This document shows, piece by piece, positions 24,212 through 33,144 of a stretch of 36,596 bases of DNA. The position numbers were made by a program, and so were the translations under genes. The DNA comes from an uncultured Chitinophaga sp. (GTDB lineage: Bacteria > Bacteroidota > Bacteroidia > Chitinophagales > Chitinophagaceae). Each line of letters starts with the position of its first letter. The stretch's first letter is position 1. The stretch is taken from assembly GCF_902168175.1 (NCBI RefSeq), contig NZ_CABHOU010000037.1:1-36596 (forward strand), read 5' to 3'. A model generated the notes under the pieces. The model had not been told where the DNA came from. It saw only the letters and a list, made by a program, of their open reading frames with translations, and ran no database searches.

Positions 24212-27200
24212 CTAATAATTATCCCTTACAATGGTGATGTAACCTTTGTACACCTTCGCACCCTGCCCAAGCGTCACCAGGTAGTAGTAAGTACCTTCCT
24301 GTAATGGCACGCCGTTCACCTTACCCTCCCACTCATTCATATAGCCACGCTTACGGAATACCAGTCGGCCGCTACGGTCAAACACCTGTACTTCATTATC
24401 CGGGTAACTGTCGATGTTCCTGATTACCCAACGGTCGTTACGTCCATCGCCATTTGGTGTGAGGATATTGGTAGCGTCCAGCTTGAAGTCGACGTTTACA
24501 GTGACCGATACCTGGGCAGTACCTGTACATCCGGCGGCAGTAGTTACCGTTACGGCGTAGGTAGTGTTCTCCATCGGCCGCACCGTAAGCACTGGCAGGT
24601 ACTGTGTACCGATAATGCCGGGCGCATCGGCCCAGGCATAGGTCAAACCTCCTGTTGCTGTCAATATGGCGATATCACCTTTAGAGATGGAAAGACCGAT
24701 ATTGGAAGTGATAACTGCTAAAGGTGCAGGACTCACGGTTACCTTAAATGTAGTCGCCGCCTGATCGATGCCTCCGTTCGCAACGCCTCCATTGTCCCTG
24801 ATCGTTACCGTCACATTTGCCACTCCGCTAGTATTGGGTTTCACCGTGTAGTTAATCAGCCCACTGCTGTTAATTGTCAACACGTCGAAGATGTTGTTAT
24901 CAGCGGTAATGCTCAGCGTATAAGTCTGTGCCGTTTCCGGGCCGGCCGACAAGCCAGCCACCTGCACGGTTGTTGCACCTGGATTGATACAAAGCAATTG
25001 TTCGGCAATCGGACTGATGGTCGGCGCTTCGTTTACATCGTTTATCGCAATGGTAAAGGCTTCTTCGTAAAACAGTCCCAAGTTATCGGTACTACGTATC
25101 CTCACGCTGTAGCTGCTCTTCGCTTCGAAGTTAAACGCCTGCGATGCACGCAACTGACCGCCGTTGATGTCGAACGCAGCATTGTCGGTACTACCCGGGC
25201 CAGTCACCAGCGTATAAGTAAAGGTGGCGCCCGGTGTCGGGTGTACACTGCCCAGTGTTCCTATTACCGCGTTAGGAGTATTGTTTTCATTGATAGCCGC
25301 ATTGCTGAGCGTAATGTCCGTAGGACCTTCCACCACATCAGTTAAGTTGATGGTTACAGTTTGTGCGGCGCTTGTATTCACCCCGTCGCTCACCGTTACA
25401 CTGATCACGAACTGCGGATTGGTTTCAAAGTCGAACTCATTTACATCGTTGACCTGTACCGCTCCCGTATTGGGGTTGATCGTAAACGCAGGCACGTTGT
25501 CATTGTCCTTATCTGCATTTATCGTAATGGTGTATTGCTGTAACGGCAGTACCGCCCCGGCATCTGTTGCCGCTACGTTGCCCACCACCGTGTTGAGCGC
25601 GCTATTTTCCGCGATGGTAAATACCTGTGCTGCTGTTACTACCGGCGGCACTGCATCCACGCTTACGCCCGTCGTAACCCCAACATTGTTCAGGGTCACT
25701 ACCAGGTTATTCTGCCCGGCATCCCTGATCGTAGCACCATTTAGCAGGATGGTGGTGCCCGGTTGTACACCGTCGGCATCCAGCTCTCCTGCCTGTACCA
25801 CGTAACTAAATATCCAGGCGTTCGTACCGCTGCCGCTCACATACGTAAGACTGCGGCCATTGCTGCCTACCACCAGGTTGATGGTCGGTGTGCCGCCTGC
25901 CAGAACCACGTTCTCGCTAAAGTTCACGGTAAATGACAGTGTTTCTCCAGCCTTATACACTTTGTTTGCAGGCGCCACCACACCCGATACCACCGGCGCT
26001 ACGCCATCTACCAGTACGGCAGTGGTGTTACCAATGTTATTCAGGGTCAATGACGGATCATTCGTTAATATATCTTTCAGTACCGCACCGTTTGCGCTCA
26101 GTGAATTAACGGTAATACCATCGGTATCGAGCTGGCCTGTGAGTATAGTGTAAGTGAAAACCAGCGCCGTTGTACCGCTGCCGCTAACATACAACGCATC
26201 TACCACTGTACTGCCTATCGTCACTTTTAGTGATGGTACGCCACCCGTAATGGTAACTGCGGACGTATAGTTCACGGTGAAGGTAAGTGTAGTGCCAATG
26301 CCATAGGTACCGTTGCCCGGCACATTCACGGCTGTAACCGTAGCACCTACCGCATTTACCAGTACTGCCGTAGTAGCACCCACATTGTTCAACTGCAGCA
26401 TTGCATTGTTGCCTGCCGCATCACCCACTGTACCGCCGTTCGCATTTAAAGCGGTACCTACCGCAATACCATCAAGGTCCTGCTGACCGGCCAACACTGT
26501 ATAACTGAACGTAAGCACATTGGTACCCGATCCGGATACATAAGCCGCGTTCACATTCGTGCTGCCGATCGTTAATGGCAACAACGGCGTACCTGTAACC
26601 ACCACGTTCTCATTAAAGGTTACCTGGAACGTGAGTACCTGTGAAGTAACATAGGTACCGTTCGCCGGTACGCTGACCGATGTAATGGCCGGCGCGATCG
26701 CATCTACCCGTACCAGGGTTGTATTGCCAATGTTGTTGAGTGTAATGGAAGGATCGTTTGTCAGCACGTCTTTTAACACCGCTCCATTTAAGCTGAGCGA
26801 GTTAACCGTAATACCGTCCGTATCCAGCTGCCCGGCCAGCACGGTGTAAGTAAACACCAGTGCCGTAGTACCGCTGCCGCTTACATAGTTCGCATCTGTG
26901 ACGGTGCTGCCAATCGTCACTTTTAACGACGGTATACCGCCCGTGATCGTAACAGCAGCACTGTAGTTAACGGTGAAGGAAAGTACTTCCCCTGTAATGT
27001 AGGTATCGTTTGCAGGCACTGTTACCGAGGTAACGGTAGCACCCACCGCATTCACCAGCACATTATTGGTAACACCCACATTATTCAGCGTCAGCACGGC
27101 ATTGTTACCGGCTGCATCCGCCAGTACCGCTCCATTGGCCTGCAGCGCTCCAATTGAAATACCATCGGCGTCTTGCTGACCAGCCAGTACCGTGTAACTA

Positions 27201-30200
27201 AAGACAAGCGCTGTACTGCCGGAACCGGATACATAGGCAGCATTGACCGTAGTACCTCCAATAGTGACTGCAAGGTTAGGCGTACCTCCTGTAACTGTTA
27301 CATTCTCGCTGAAGTTCACACTGAAGGTCAGTACCTGCGCGGTGGCGTAAGTGCCATCAGCAGGTACGGTTACACTGTTGACTACCGGCGCTACTGCATC
27401 TACCAGTACCGCCGAAGTAATACCGATGTTATTAAGGGTGATGGAAGGATTATTGGTCAACGCGTCTTTTAATGTGGCGCCGTTCACACTCAGGCTGTTT
27501 ACTGTAATACCGTCTGTATCCAACTCCCCCGCCTGTACAGTATATGCAAAATTCAAGGCGGCAGTACCGCTGCCTGTTGTGTAATTTGCATCTACCACCG
27601 TACTGCCAATCGTTACTTTTAACGATGGTGTACCGCCGGTAATGGTGATTGCGGAAGTATAGTTAACGGTGAAGTTGAGCAACTCGCCGGTAATGTAGGT
27701 ATCGTTTGCGGGTACAGTAACCGAGGTCACCGCAGCACCCACTGCATTTACCAGTACGCCTGTAGTAACACCCACACCGTTTAACTGCGGATCAGCCAAA
27801 TTGCCTGCTGCATCAGCGATAGTAGCGCCATTAGCGGTTAGCTGTGCGCCGATCGTAATGCCGTCCAGGTCCTGCTGACCATCCAGCACGGTATACCGGA
27901 ATACTAATGCTGCGGTGCCACTACCTGATAAATAAGTAGCATTTACAGTAGTGCTGCCGATCGTTATTGCCAGGGAAGGCGTACCGCCAGTTATGGTTAC
28001 AGCTTCGCTCAGGTTTACGGTAAAGTCGAGTAACTGTCCCACTACATAAGTCGCGTTGGCCGGCACAGTAACGGTATTCACCACAGGGATAATACCATCT
28101 ACCACGATGGCCCGTGAACCTGCAATAGCGTTGGCGCTCCCCGTGGCTGGAAGCGTAAGTACCGCGGCCAGGTTGCCTGCTCCCTCAATAGTACCGCCAT
28201 TTAAAGCCAGCGCATTTACCGACTGGTAATCCAGGTCGGCCGAAGCATCGCCTGCCTGTACGGTATAACTAAATGTAAGGGTACTGGTTCCTGAGCCGCC
28301 TGTATACGATGCCTGCCTGTCCGTAGTACCCGTTTCCAGTAACAGGGTGGGCGCACCGGTTACATTCACCGGTACATCAAAGGTGATCGTCAGTTCGATC
28401 ACATCTCCCGTATTGTACATACCATCTGCCGTAGTAGCGCTTCCCTGTAGTATTACCGGGTTCAGCGGATTTACGGTGATATTGATAATGTCGGTATCGG
28501 TTTGCGCTGGCGCTGGCGTTAAGCCCTGATCGTCGGTAACGATCTGGAACGTGGCCGCTCCGAAATAGTTATTGGCAGGTGTAAACGACAAACCGTTGAG
28601 GGCGGTGTTGATACTGGCCGTTGTGCCTGTAAAGGTCATGGTGGCATTAGCAGTACCAGTCCCGGTAACGAACGATAAGCCGGCAATACCGGATAACGTA
28701 ATCGTACCATTCGTGGCGGTCAGGGTTACGCTTAACGTACCCGCATCCACATCACTGGTAGAAATAAGATTGGAGTTTCCGGTATTAAATACCAGCACTG
28801 CGTTCTTATTCACCTGCTGTGCGCCCGGAACAACGTTCACCGGTGCATCGTTAACTGCGGTTACGGTTACCTGGAAGGTTTCGGTATCTGTTAACGCGCC
28901 ACCTGTACCTGTATTACCATTGTCGTTGGCCACCACTGTTACAGTTTGGGCGGTGGCACTATTGGCAGCAGTGGTGAACGTAAGGCTGCCGGCTGCAATA
29001 AATGCATTGATGTTGGTCATGGTGCCGTTTAGTACTACCGGGCCACCCGGACTACCGGCAACGGTTACACCGGCACCAGAAGTGGCCGTAAAGCTACCTG
29101 CTGGTAAGGAAAAGCTAATGCTCACCACAGCCACACCGGCATCTGCGTCTGTTACACTGATCCCGGTAATGGCACCTGCCACATCTTCGGTTACGTTGAC
29201 CGATACCGGTACAGTAAGTACAGGGTTGTCGTTAACCGCCGTTACGTTAAGCGTAGTAGTACCGCTCACTGACAGAGGCCCTCCTGTACCGGAATTGCCA
29301 TTATCAGTCAGGTCAAGCGATAAGGTAACGTTACCAGGCGTGTTAAGCACCGAAGTATAAGTAAGGGAAGATCCCGTTATAAACGTATTAATGTTGGCGG
29401 CCGGACCGGTAAGCGTTAACGCTGTTGCGGTACCGCCCACTGTAACACCACCGCCGGACGTAGCTGCCAATGCACCGGCAGGCACCGTGAGCGTAAGTGT
29501 AAGGTTAGCTGCACCGGCATCAGGATCTGATACGGAGATGCCGCTAAGTGCAGTGGTTACATCTTCCGGTATGTTCAGCGTGGCCGGATTTGTAAGTACC
29601 GGTGGCTGGTTAGGGGGATTGACGGTTACAAAGTTCCAGGTGGTATTGTCGCTGATGCCCATGAACCAAACGTTATCCGAACGTTTGAATACGCCGGCAT
29701 CCATACGGATGGCATAAGCCGTGAGGGCCGCCAGATTTGCAGGCGGGTCTATCACCCAGGTAGTACCCGAACCGGTAACGGCTGCATCACCCACCGCAAT
29801 GGTAGATACGACTACGTTGTCGCTGGTGCGGACGATGTAAATATTACCCGTTCCCTTTACCACCGTTTCGGTAAATACGATCGTAAGGTTGGTGGCCAGG
29901 GCTATACCGGTAGCATTATCTGCCGGTGTTAAACTGCTCAGTAAGGGCGGGTTTTCGTTCTGCCGGAGATAGGTGCCCTGCGAGGAGCCAGAGAACAACC
30001 ACACATCAACATCAGAATCGCCGTCATAATCCTCTGGTACCGCCACCGTACCGCTGCCTTCAGCAAAATTTGTTTGTGTGATACCACTGAATGGTGTACC
30101 AGGTAAACCCGCAGTTACGATCGTAGCAAGCGTAGCGCCATCGCTCCTCACATAACCCCATGCCGATCCATCGCCTGCACTCTGGTACAATAAATCTGCA

Positions 30201-31045
30201 TCACCGTCTGAATCGAAGTCGCCAGCGATGCTGCGACCAGGAAACTGAAACACCGGGAACGGAAATGCGCCCCCTGATAAATCGCTATAAGAAGTATTGT
30301 TGTTGTTCACGAGATAGTGGCCAGTCACATTAAAATCCGCAAATAGAATGTCTATGTCGCGGTCGCCGTCGAAATCTCCGAAACGATAAAAGCCGTTGAA
30401 ATCAAACTGGGTAACGCCCGCAAAAGGAGTTCCCGGTAAACCAACGGTAATGTTGTATGTATAGGTCCCGGAATTATTCAGGCCATATACCCATGTACTG
30501 CCATTTCCCCCCGACTGGTAAAGTATATCCACATCTCCGTCACCATCAAAATCATTTAGTACGGTCCGGGATGTGAATGGCACTGCCGGGAAAGGATAAG
30601 CAGCCCCTGTTATCTCTATAAAGGAAGTATTGTTTTCGTTCCGCAGATAACGTCCGCCTGCAGCAATAACTGCGGGTGCAACCTGCATCCATACGTCTAC
30701 ATCGCCATCTCCATCGAAATCGCGAACGCGGATCAACGCACCGGCTACTCCGCCGAAGTCGAATTGGGTAATTCCTGCGAACGGCGTACCGGGCAACCCG
30801 GCGCCTGTTTCGATCTGGAACGTACCATTGCCCAATGCCCGCGCATAATTCCAGGCAGAACCGTTGCCGCCTGTCTGATAAAGTACGTCCGCATCCCCGT
30901 CGCCATCAAAATCGCCAATGGCTGAACGGCTGGCGAACTGCATCGAGGGAAAAGTAGTGGTGGATTCGCTGCTGTAAACTTGTGCTGAAACGTGTTGGGT
31001 AATAGTCAGGCACAAACACAGCATCAATAAGTAAAATTTCTGCAT
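24212..31045 (-). CDS. Giant T9SS type B surface protein with FG-GAP, Ig-like and cadherin-like repeats
   Basis: A 2277-residue secreted protein. The signal peptide MQKFYLLMLCLCLTITQHVS ends in AQ. Six Asp-rich FG-GAP/VCBS calcium-binding loops (DFDGDGDADVLYQ type) lie at about residues 40-350. An Ig-like 5/SwmB domain follows at about 365-480. Cadherin-like repeats with TEDVAG and NDNGNTGTGG motifs lie at about 480-850. Eight roughly 116-residue Ig-like repeats span about 862-1800. Two cadherin-type domains lie at about 1800-2010, then two further Ig-like parts. The gliding-type C-terminal domain (CHU_C, about 2189-2277) has NILTPNGDGRNDRWVI and FDRSGRLVFRKRGY, the T9SS type B sorting signal. 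I chose the ATG at 31045, preceded by AAAAGGAAAC, over one at 31072, which would overlap the previous gene. It is probably a large adhesin or matrix protein. Confidence 0.93.
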   Translation of the reverse strand: MQKFYLLMLCLCLTITQHVSAQVYSSESTTTFPSMQFASRSAIGDFDGDGDADVLYQTGGNGSAWNYARALGNGTFQIETGAGLPGTPFAGITQFDFGGVAGALIRVRDFDGDGDVDVWMQVAPAVIAAGGRYLRNENNTSFIEITGAAYPFPAVPFTSRTVLNDFDGDGDVDILYQSGGNGSTWVYGLNNSGTYTYNITVGLPGTPFAGVTQFDFNGFYRFGDFDGDRDIDILFADFNVTGHYLVNNNNTSYSDLSGGAFPFPVFQFPGRSIAGDFDSDGDADLLYQSAGDGSAWGYVRSDGATLATIVTAGLPGTPFSGITQTNFAEGSGTVAVPEDYDGDSDVDVWLFSGSSQGTYLRQNENPPLLSSLTPADNATGIALATNLTIVFTETVVKGTGNIYIVRTSDNVVVSTIAVGDAAVTGSGTTWVIDPPANLAALTAYAIRMDAGVFKRSDNVWFMGISDNTTWNFVTVNPPNQPPVLTNPATLNIPEDVTTALSGISVSDPDAGAANLTLTLTVPAGALAATSGGGVTVGGTATALTLTGPAANINTFITGSSLTYTSVLNTPGNVTLSLDLTDNGNSGTGGPLSVSGTTTLNVTAVNDNPVLTVPVSVNVTEDVAGAITGISVTDADAGVAVVSISFSLPAGSFTATSGAGVTVAGSPGGPVVLNGTMTNINAFIAAGSLTFTTAANSATAQTVTVVANDNGNTGTGGALTDTETFQVTVTAVNDAPVNVVPGAQQVNKNAVLVFNTGNSNLISTSDVDAGTLSVTLTATNGTITLSGIAGLSFVTGTGTANATMTFTGTTASINTALNGLSFTPANNYFGAATFQIVTDDQGLTPAPAQTDTDIINITVNPLNPVILQGSATTADGMYNTGDVIELTITFDVPVNVTGAPTLLLETGTTDRQASYTGGSGTSTLTFSYTVQAGDASADLDYQSVNALALNGGTIEGAGNLAAVLTLPATGSANAIAGSRAIVVDGIIPVVNTVTVPANATYVVGQLLDFTVNLSEAVTITGGTPSLAITIGSTTVNATYLSGSGTAALVFRYTVLDGQQDLDGITIGAQLTANGATIADAAGNLADPQLNGVGVTTGVLVNAVGAAVTSVTVPANDTYITGELLNFTVNYTSAITITGGTPSLKVTIGSTVVDANYTTGSGTAALNFAYTVQAGELDTDGITVNSLSVNGATLKDALTNNPSITLNNIGITSAVLVDAVAPVVNSVTVPADGTYATAQVLTFSVNFSENVTVTGGTPNLAVTIGGTTVNAAYVSGSGSTALVFSYTVLAGQQDADGISIGALQANGAVLADAAGNNAVLTLNNVGVTNNVLVNAVGATVTSVTVPANDTYITGEVLSFTVNYSAAVTITGGIPSLKVTIGSTVTDANYVSGSGTTALVFTYTVLAGQLDTDGITVNSLSLNGAVLKDVLTNDPSITLNNIGNTTLVRVDAIAPAITSVSVPANGTYVTSQVLTFQVTFNENVVVTGTPLLPLTIGSTNVNAAYVSGSGTNVLTFSYTVLAGQQDLDGIAVGTALNANGGTVGDAAGNNAMLQLNNVGATTAVLVNAVGATVTAVNVPGNGTYGIGTTLTFTVNYTSAVTITGGVPSLKVTIGSTVVDALYVSGSGTTALVFTYTILTGQLDTDGITVNSLSANGAVLKDILTNDPSLTLNNIGNTTAVLVDGVAPVVSGVVAPANKVYKAGETLSFTVNFSENVVLAGGTPTINLVVGSNGRSLTYVSGSGTNAWIFSYVVQAGELDADGVQPGTTILLNGATIRDAGQNNLVVTLNNVGVTTGVSVDAVPPVVTAAQVFTIAENSALNTVVGNVAATDAGAVLPLQQYTITINADKDNDNVPAFTINPNTGAVQVNDVNEFDFETNPQFVISVTVSDGVNTSAAQTVTINLTDVVEGPTDITLSNAAINENNTPNAVIGTLGSVHPTPGATFTYTLVTGPGSTDNAAFDINGGQLRASQAFNFEAKSSYSVRIRSTDNLGLFYEEAFTIAINDVNEAPTISPIAEQLLCINPGATTVQVAGLSAGPETAQTYTLSITADNNIFDVLTINSSGLINYTVKPNTSGVANVTVTIRDNGGVANGGIDQAATTFKVTVSPAPLAVITSNIGLSISKGDIAILTATGGLTYAWADAPGIIGTQYLPVLTVRPMENTTYAVTVTTAAGCTGTAQVSVTVNVDFKLDATNILTPNGDGRNDRWVIRNIDSYPDNEVQVFDRSGRLVFRKRGYMNEWEGKVNGVPLQEGTYYYLVTLGQGAKVYKGYITIVRDNY
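25643..28458 (-). repeat. Eight tandem Ig-like repeats, internally organised as A/B dimers
   Basis: Eight repeats of about 116 codons (348 bp). Repeats 2-7 alternate between type A (with GQQDLDGI, DAAGNN, ending LVNAVGA) and type B (with LDTDGITVNSLS, LKDVLTNDPS, LNNIGNT, ending VDAVAP). The A+B unit of about 697 bp occurs three times between 25993 and 28084. Repeats 1 and 8 are more diverged caps. Confidence 0.9.
29990..30940 (-). repeat. FG-GAP/VCBS repeat block in the N-terminus of the giant protein
   Basis: Three copies of a two-blade unit. One blade carries GDFDGDGDADVLYQ...GNGSAW and GLPGTPFAGITQFDF. The next carries DFDGDGDVDVW or DILFA with YLRNENNTS and PFP. The D-x-D-x-D-G loops are expected to bind calcium. 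The third copy is shortened at its end. Confidence 0.85.
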
Positions 31046-31064
31046 GTTTCCTTTTATAAGATGA

Positions 31065-32213
31065 TCAAACACATAAATACGGGTTCTGCCAGCCGGAGAA
31101 GTTCATGGCTATACTTTGGATGATTTCGGGATCTTCGAGCGTTACCCCCTGCACGGCTTCCACGATCTCATTTTCTACTTCCGCTCCTCCTGCTCTTACG
31201 CCGGGTTTTCGGATATACACCTGCTGTGGCAATGCCATATGCTGCGTATCGAGCCGGATAGCGCCTCTTGGCCCTTCGGGTTGTTCTGTTCTCAGTAATG
31301 CGGCTATACCGGCACGACCATCGGGCTTTGCACAAATAGCTGCTGCGGTGGCCATGCCGCTTTCATATCCTAACAGGCTGTACACATCCGGCCGTTCGCC
31401 ATAAGCGGATTCGTATCGCTCCACGAACAAACGGTTACTATCATTGGGCTGTGTATACGTCCAGCTAATGGCATTGTAATAGTCCGACATCGTACTATCA
31501 TAACGATACAGTCCATCTTCTACCATAAAGGGATTTACACTGATGGGTACTTCATTTCTAAGTGGTGAGGTAGCCAGTAACTGCCGGAACTGTATACCCT
31601 CTTTGCCTGATAACAGGATGTGCGCATGCCCGGGATGCTGCTCCTGCAACAGGTGCAGGAAGGCGGTGGTATCGGGTTCGTTTATATAGTTTTTGATAAC
31701 GTTCAGTTTTACCTGTAAGGCACCCGAAGCGGAGGTACCGAGTTTAAAACACTCGTGCAGATTGTAACCGCTTTCGTAAGTAGCCATACTAATAGAGGGC
31801 TCGCCTCCATAACGCTGCTGCATCCACCTGCCCATTGCCCACTGACTATGCCATAAATGCAGGCTGTTGTAAAATAACCAGGGAGAAATACCGCTGAAGG
31901 TGGGGATAAATCCGCCAGGATTACTGAGCATCGCAGGTGTTCCGTATTGCTCCAGCAGCGGCGCCAGTTTGGGTATTACGCGGGAGCCTACCACACCGGC
32001 AAGCAGGTCGGCGTTCTCGAACAGGATGAGCTTCCGGGCGGCTTCTTCCACCTGCTTCTGCTCGCCCATGTATATAAATTCGCGGATGTAGTGTACGTTG
32101 CACACTTCGGTGGCGGGCTTCATTCCTAATTCGAATCCGTTCAGGAAGGCTTCTTTCAGGTTCCTGAAAACACCAGACCAGGGCAACATTAAACCAATAG
32201 TGACCTTTTTCAT
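31065..32213 (-). CDS. Periplasmic-binding-protein fold (type 1, ABC substrate-binding / AmiC-like) without signal peptide
   Basis: A 382-residue protein with the type 1 periplasmic binding protein fold of the branched-chain amino acid/amide receptor group. It starts KKVTIGLMLPWSGVFRNLKE directly at the first beta-strand, with LLAGVVGSRVIPKLAPLLEQ and YGTPAMLSNPGGFIPTF in the first lobe and YGERPDVYSLLGYESGMATA near the hinge. No hydrophobic signal or lipobox precedes it, and no ABC permease or ATPase gene is nearby. This recalls cytoplasmic sensors such as AmiC. It ends in an unusual tail, NFSGWQNPYLCV. It lies 19 bp upstream of the giant-protein start, so both are probably cotranscribed. 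Confidence 0.8.
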   Translation of the reverse strand: MKKVTIGLMLPWSGVFRNLKEAFLNGFELGMKPATEVCNVHYIREFIYMGEQKQVEEAARKLILFENADLLAGVVGSRVIPKLAPLLEQYGTPAMLSNPGGFIPTFSGISPWLFYNSLHLWHSQWAMGRWMQQRYGGEPSISMATYESGYNLHECFKLGTSASGALQVKLNVIKNYINEPDTTAFLHLLQEQHPGHAHILLSGKEGIQFRQLLATSPLRNEVPISVNPFMVEDGLYRYDSTMSDYYNAISWTYTQPNDSNRLFVERYESAYGERPDVYSLLGYESGMATAAAICAKPDGRAGIAALLRTEQPEGPRGAIRLDTQHMALPQQVYIRKPGVRAGGAEVENEIVEAVQGVTLEDPEIIQSIAMNFSGWQNPYLCV

Positions 32214-32227
32214 AACAATGGGATAAA

Positions 32228-32251
32228 AGCGGGAAGCCTTAGCTTCCCGCT
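32228..32251 (-). terminator. Intrinsic terminator or attenuator within the collar / binding-protein run
   Basis: AGCGGGAAGC (32228-32237) and GCTTCCCGCT (32242-32251) are perfect 10-bp arms with a 4-base loop. On the minus strand TTTTATCCC follows. It sits between the stop of the collar-like gene and the start of the binding-protein gene, so it may end the first or allow partial read-through. Confidence 0.75.
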
Positions 32252-32258
32252 GGTAAGT

Positions 32259-32834
32259 TTAATCACGCGAAGGAAAAATACCTTCCATACAGATAATGAA
32301 ATTCATACACAGGTAGGGCTGCATATTACTATGTGGCTGGCCGCCACCGTAAATACCTGATTCGCCGCTTACATTACTTGTTCCAGTGTTCAACACTACG
32401 TTTGGCGCTGCATTGTTGTACGCAAACAAAGGATTGCCTGTACCCGGATCTATAGGAGCAGCTAAAGTATTGGTGCCGGCAGCCGGAACGCCTGTGGTAG
32501 CAGCCGCATTAGAAGCTGAAATAGTGGCCGTTAACGCAACACTGTGCGTATGTGCAGGAATCTGTGTACCGATCAGTGTTACTGTTTCTGTTCCGCCAAC
32601 CTGCCCTAAAACATAATTGGATAAACCCGGCCCCTGCCCCGGACCAACAGGAACACGGCTTCGAAAATCTGGCAGGGCAAAAGTGGTTTGACCATTACCG
32701 CCGTAAGTAGTGCCTAATAATGCAAACAAGGCAGTATTCTGTGCAATGGATATAATCTGGCCCTGACAATAGGCCCAACCGCGGGGTGCAAACGTTGCAG
32801 CCCACAGCATGATGGTGGAAATGTACGACTCCAT
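32259..32834 (-). CDS. Phage tail-collar / MdpB-like protein
   Basis: A 191-residue protein of the phage tail collar family, like the microcystin-dependent protein MdpB. The N-terminus (about residues 2-60) is ESYISTIMLWAATFAPRGWA then YCQGQIISIAQN and TTFALPDFRSRVPVGPG, the collar domain. IPAHTHSVA is the histidine motif typical of tail-fibre-like proteins, and the C-terminus is PHSNMQPYLCMNFIICMEG followed by IFPSRD, as in MdpB proteins. I chose the ATG at 32834 because family members begin there; the frame is open to 32915. No phage structural genes surround it, so it is a domesticated or standalone member. Its role is unknown. Confidence 0.85.
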   Translation of the reverse strand: MESYISTIMLWAATFAPRGWAYCQGQIISIAQNTALFALLGTTYGGNGQTTFALPDFRSRVPVGPGQGPGLSNYVLGQVGGTETVTLIGTQIPAHTHSVALTATISASNAAATTGVPAAGTNTLAAPIDPGTGNPLFAYNNAAPNVVLNTGTSNVSGESGIYGGGQPHSNMQPYLCMNFIICMEGIFPSRD

Positions 32835-33110
32835 AAGATGGATGTGGATTGATGGTGAACAATATGGTGAATGCACCGGTTCATCACCGGCGACAAAAAG
32901 CAAATAAATCCGCATTGCGGCACTTACTCAGCGACACACGAAGTAAATAGGCTGAAACTGGGGGAACTGCTGCACATAATCATTTTGGGGGCCCGGCCAT
33001 CCGGGCGCTGGCTACAGTTACTCAACGGGCTCAAACAATTGCTTTGACGATGATAAAACTAAACTAAATTTCTATTTCGAAAATCAGACTCTGGCATAAG
33101 GAAATAAAAA
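32835..33110. other. Intergenic region upstream of the collar-like gene
   Basis: No gene is seen. The hairpin GCCCGG-CCAT-CCGGGC lies at 32991-33006 without a T-run. On the minus strand a TTTATTTG at 32908-32901 is one base away from the -7 consensus, but no -33 element accompanies it. This is presumably the promoter and leader of the collar-like gene. Confidence 0.4.
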
Positions 33111-33137
33111 AGGCTGTCTCTTTCTCCGAAACAGCCT
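33111..33137 (-). terminator. Intrinsic terminator after the MFS gene
   Basis: On the minus strand AGGCTGTTTC and GAGACAGCCT form a 10-bp stem with one G-T type mismatch and a 7-base loop, followed by TTTTTTATTTCC. It begins 8 bp after the MFS stop codon. Confidence 0.9.
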
Positions 33138-33144
33138 CTAATTT

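Noticed and set aside
25643..28458. Regular spacing of short repeats as a CRISPR array
   Set aside because: The repeats are about 348 bp long, in frame and protein-coding Ig-like domains.
28572..29360. 262-codon plus-strand frame antisense to the giant protein
   Set aside because: It is a low-complexity Val/Thr/Pro-rich shadow of the repeat-coding minus strand; no start signal or domain.
32259..32834. Prophage or tailocin suggested by the tail-collar protein
   Set aside because: No other phage structural, lysis or integration genes are within the window, and MdpB-like collar proteins commonly occur outside phages.
32991..33006. Hairpin GCCCGG-CCAT-CCGGGC as a terminator
   Set aside because: There is no T-run on either side and no gene ends nearby in a suitable direction; the MFS gene already has its own terminator at 33111-33137.
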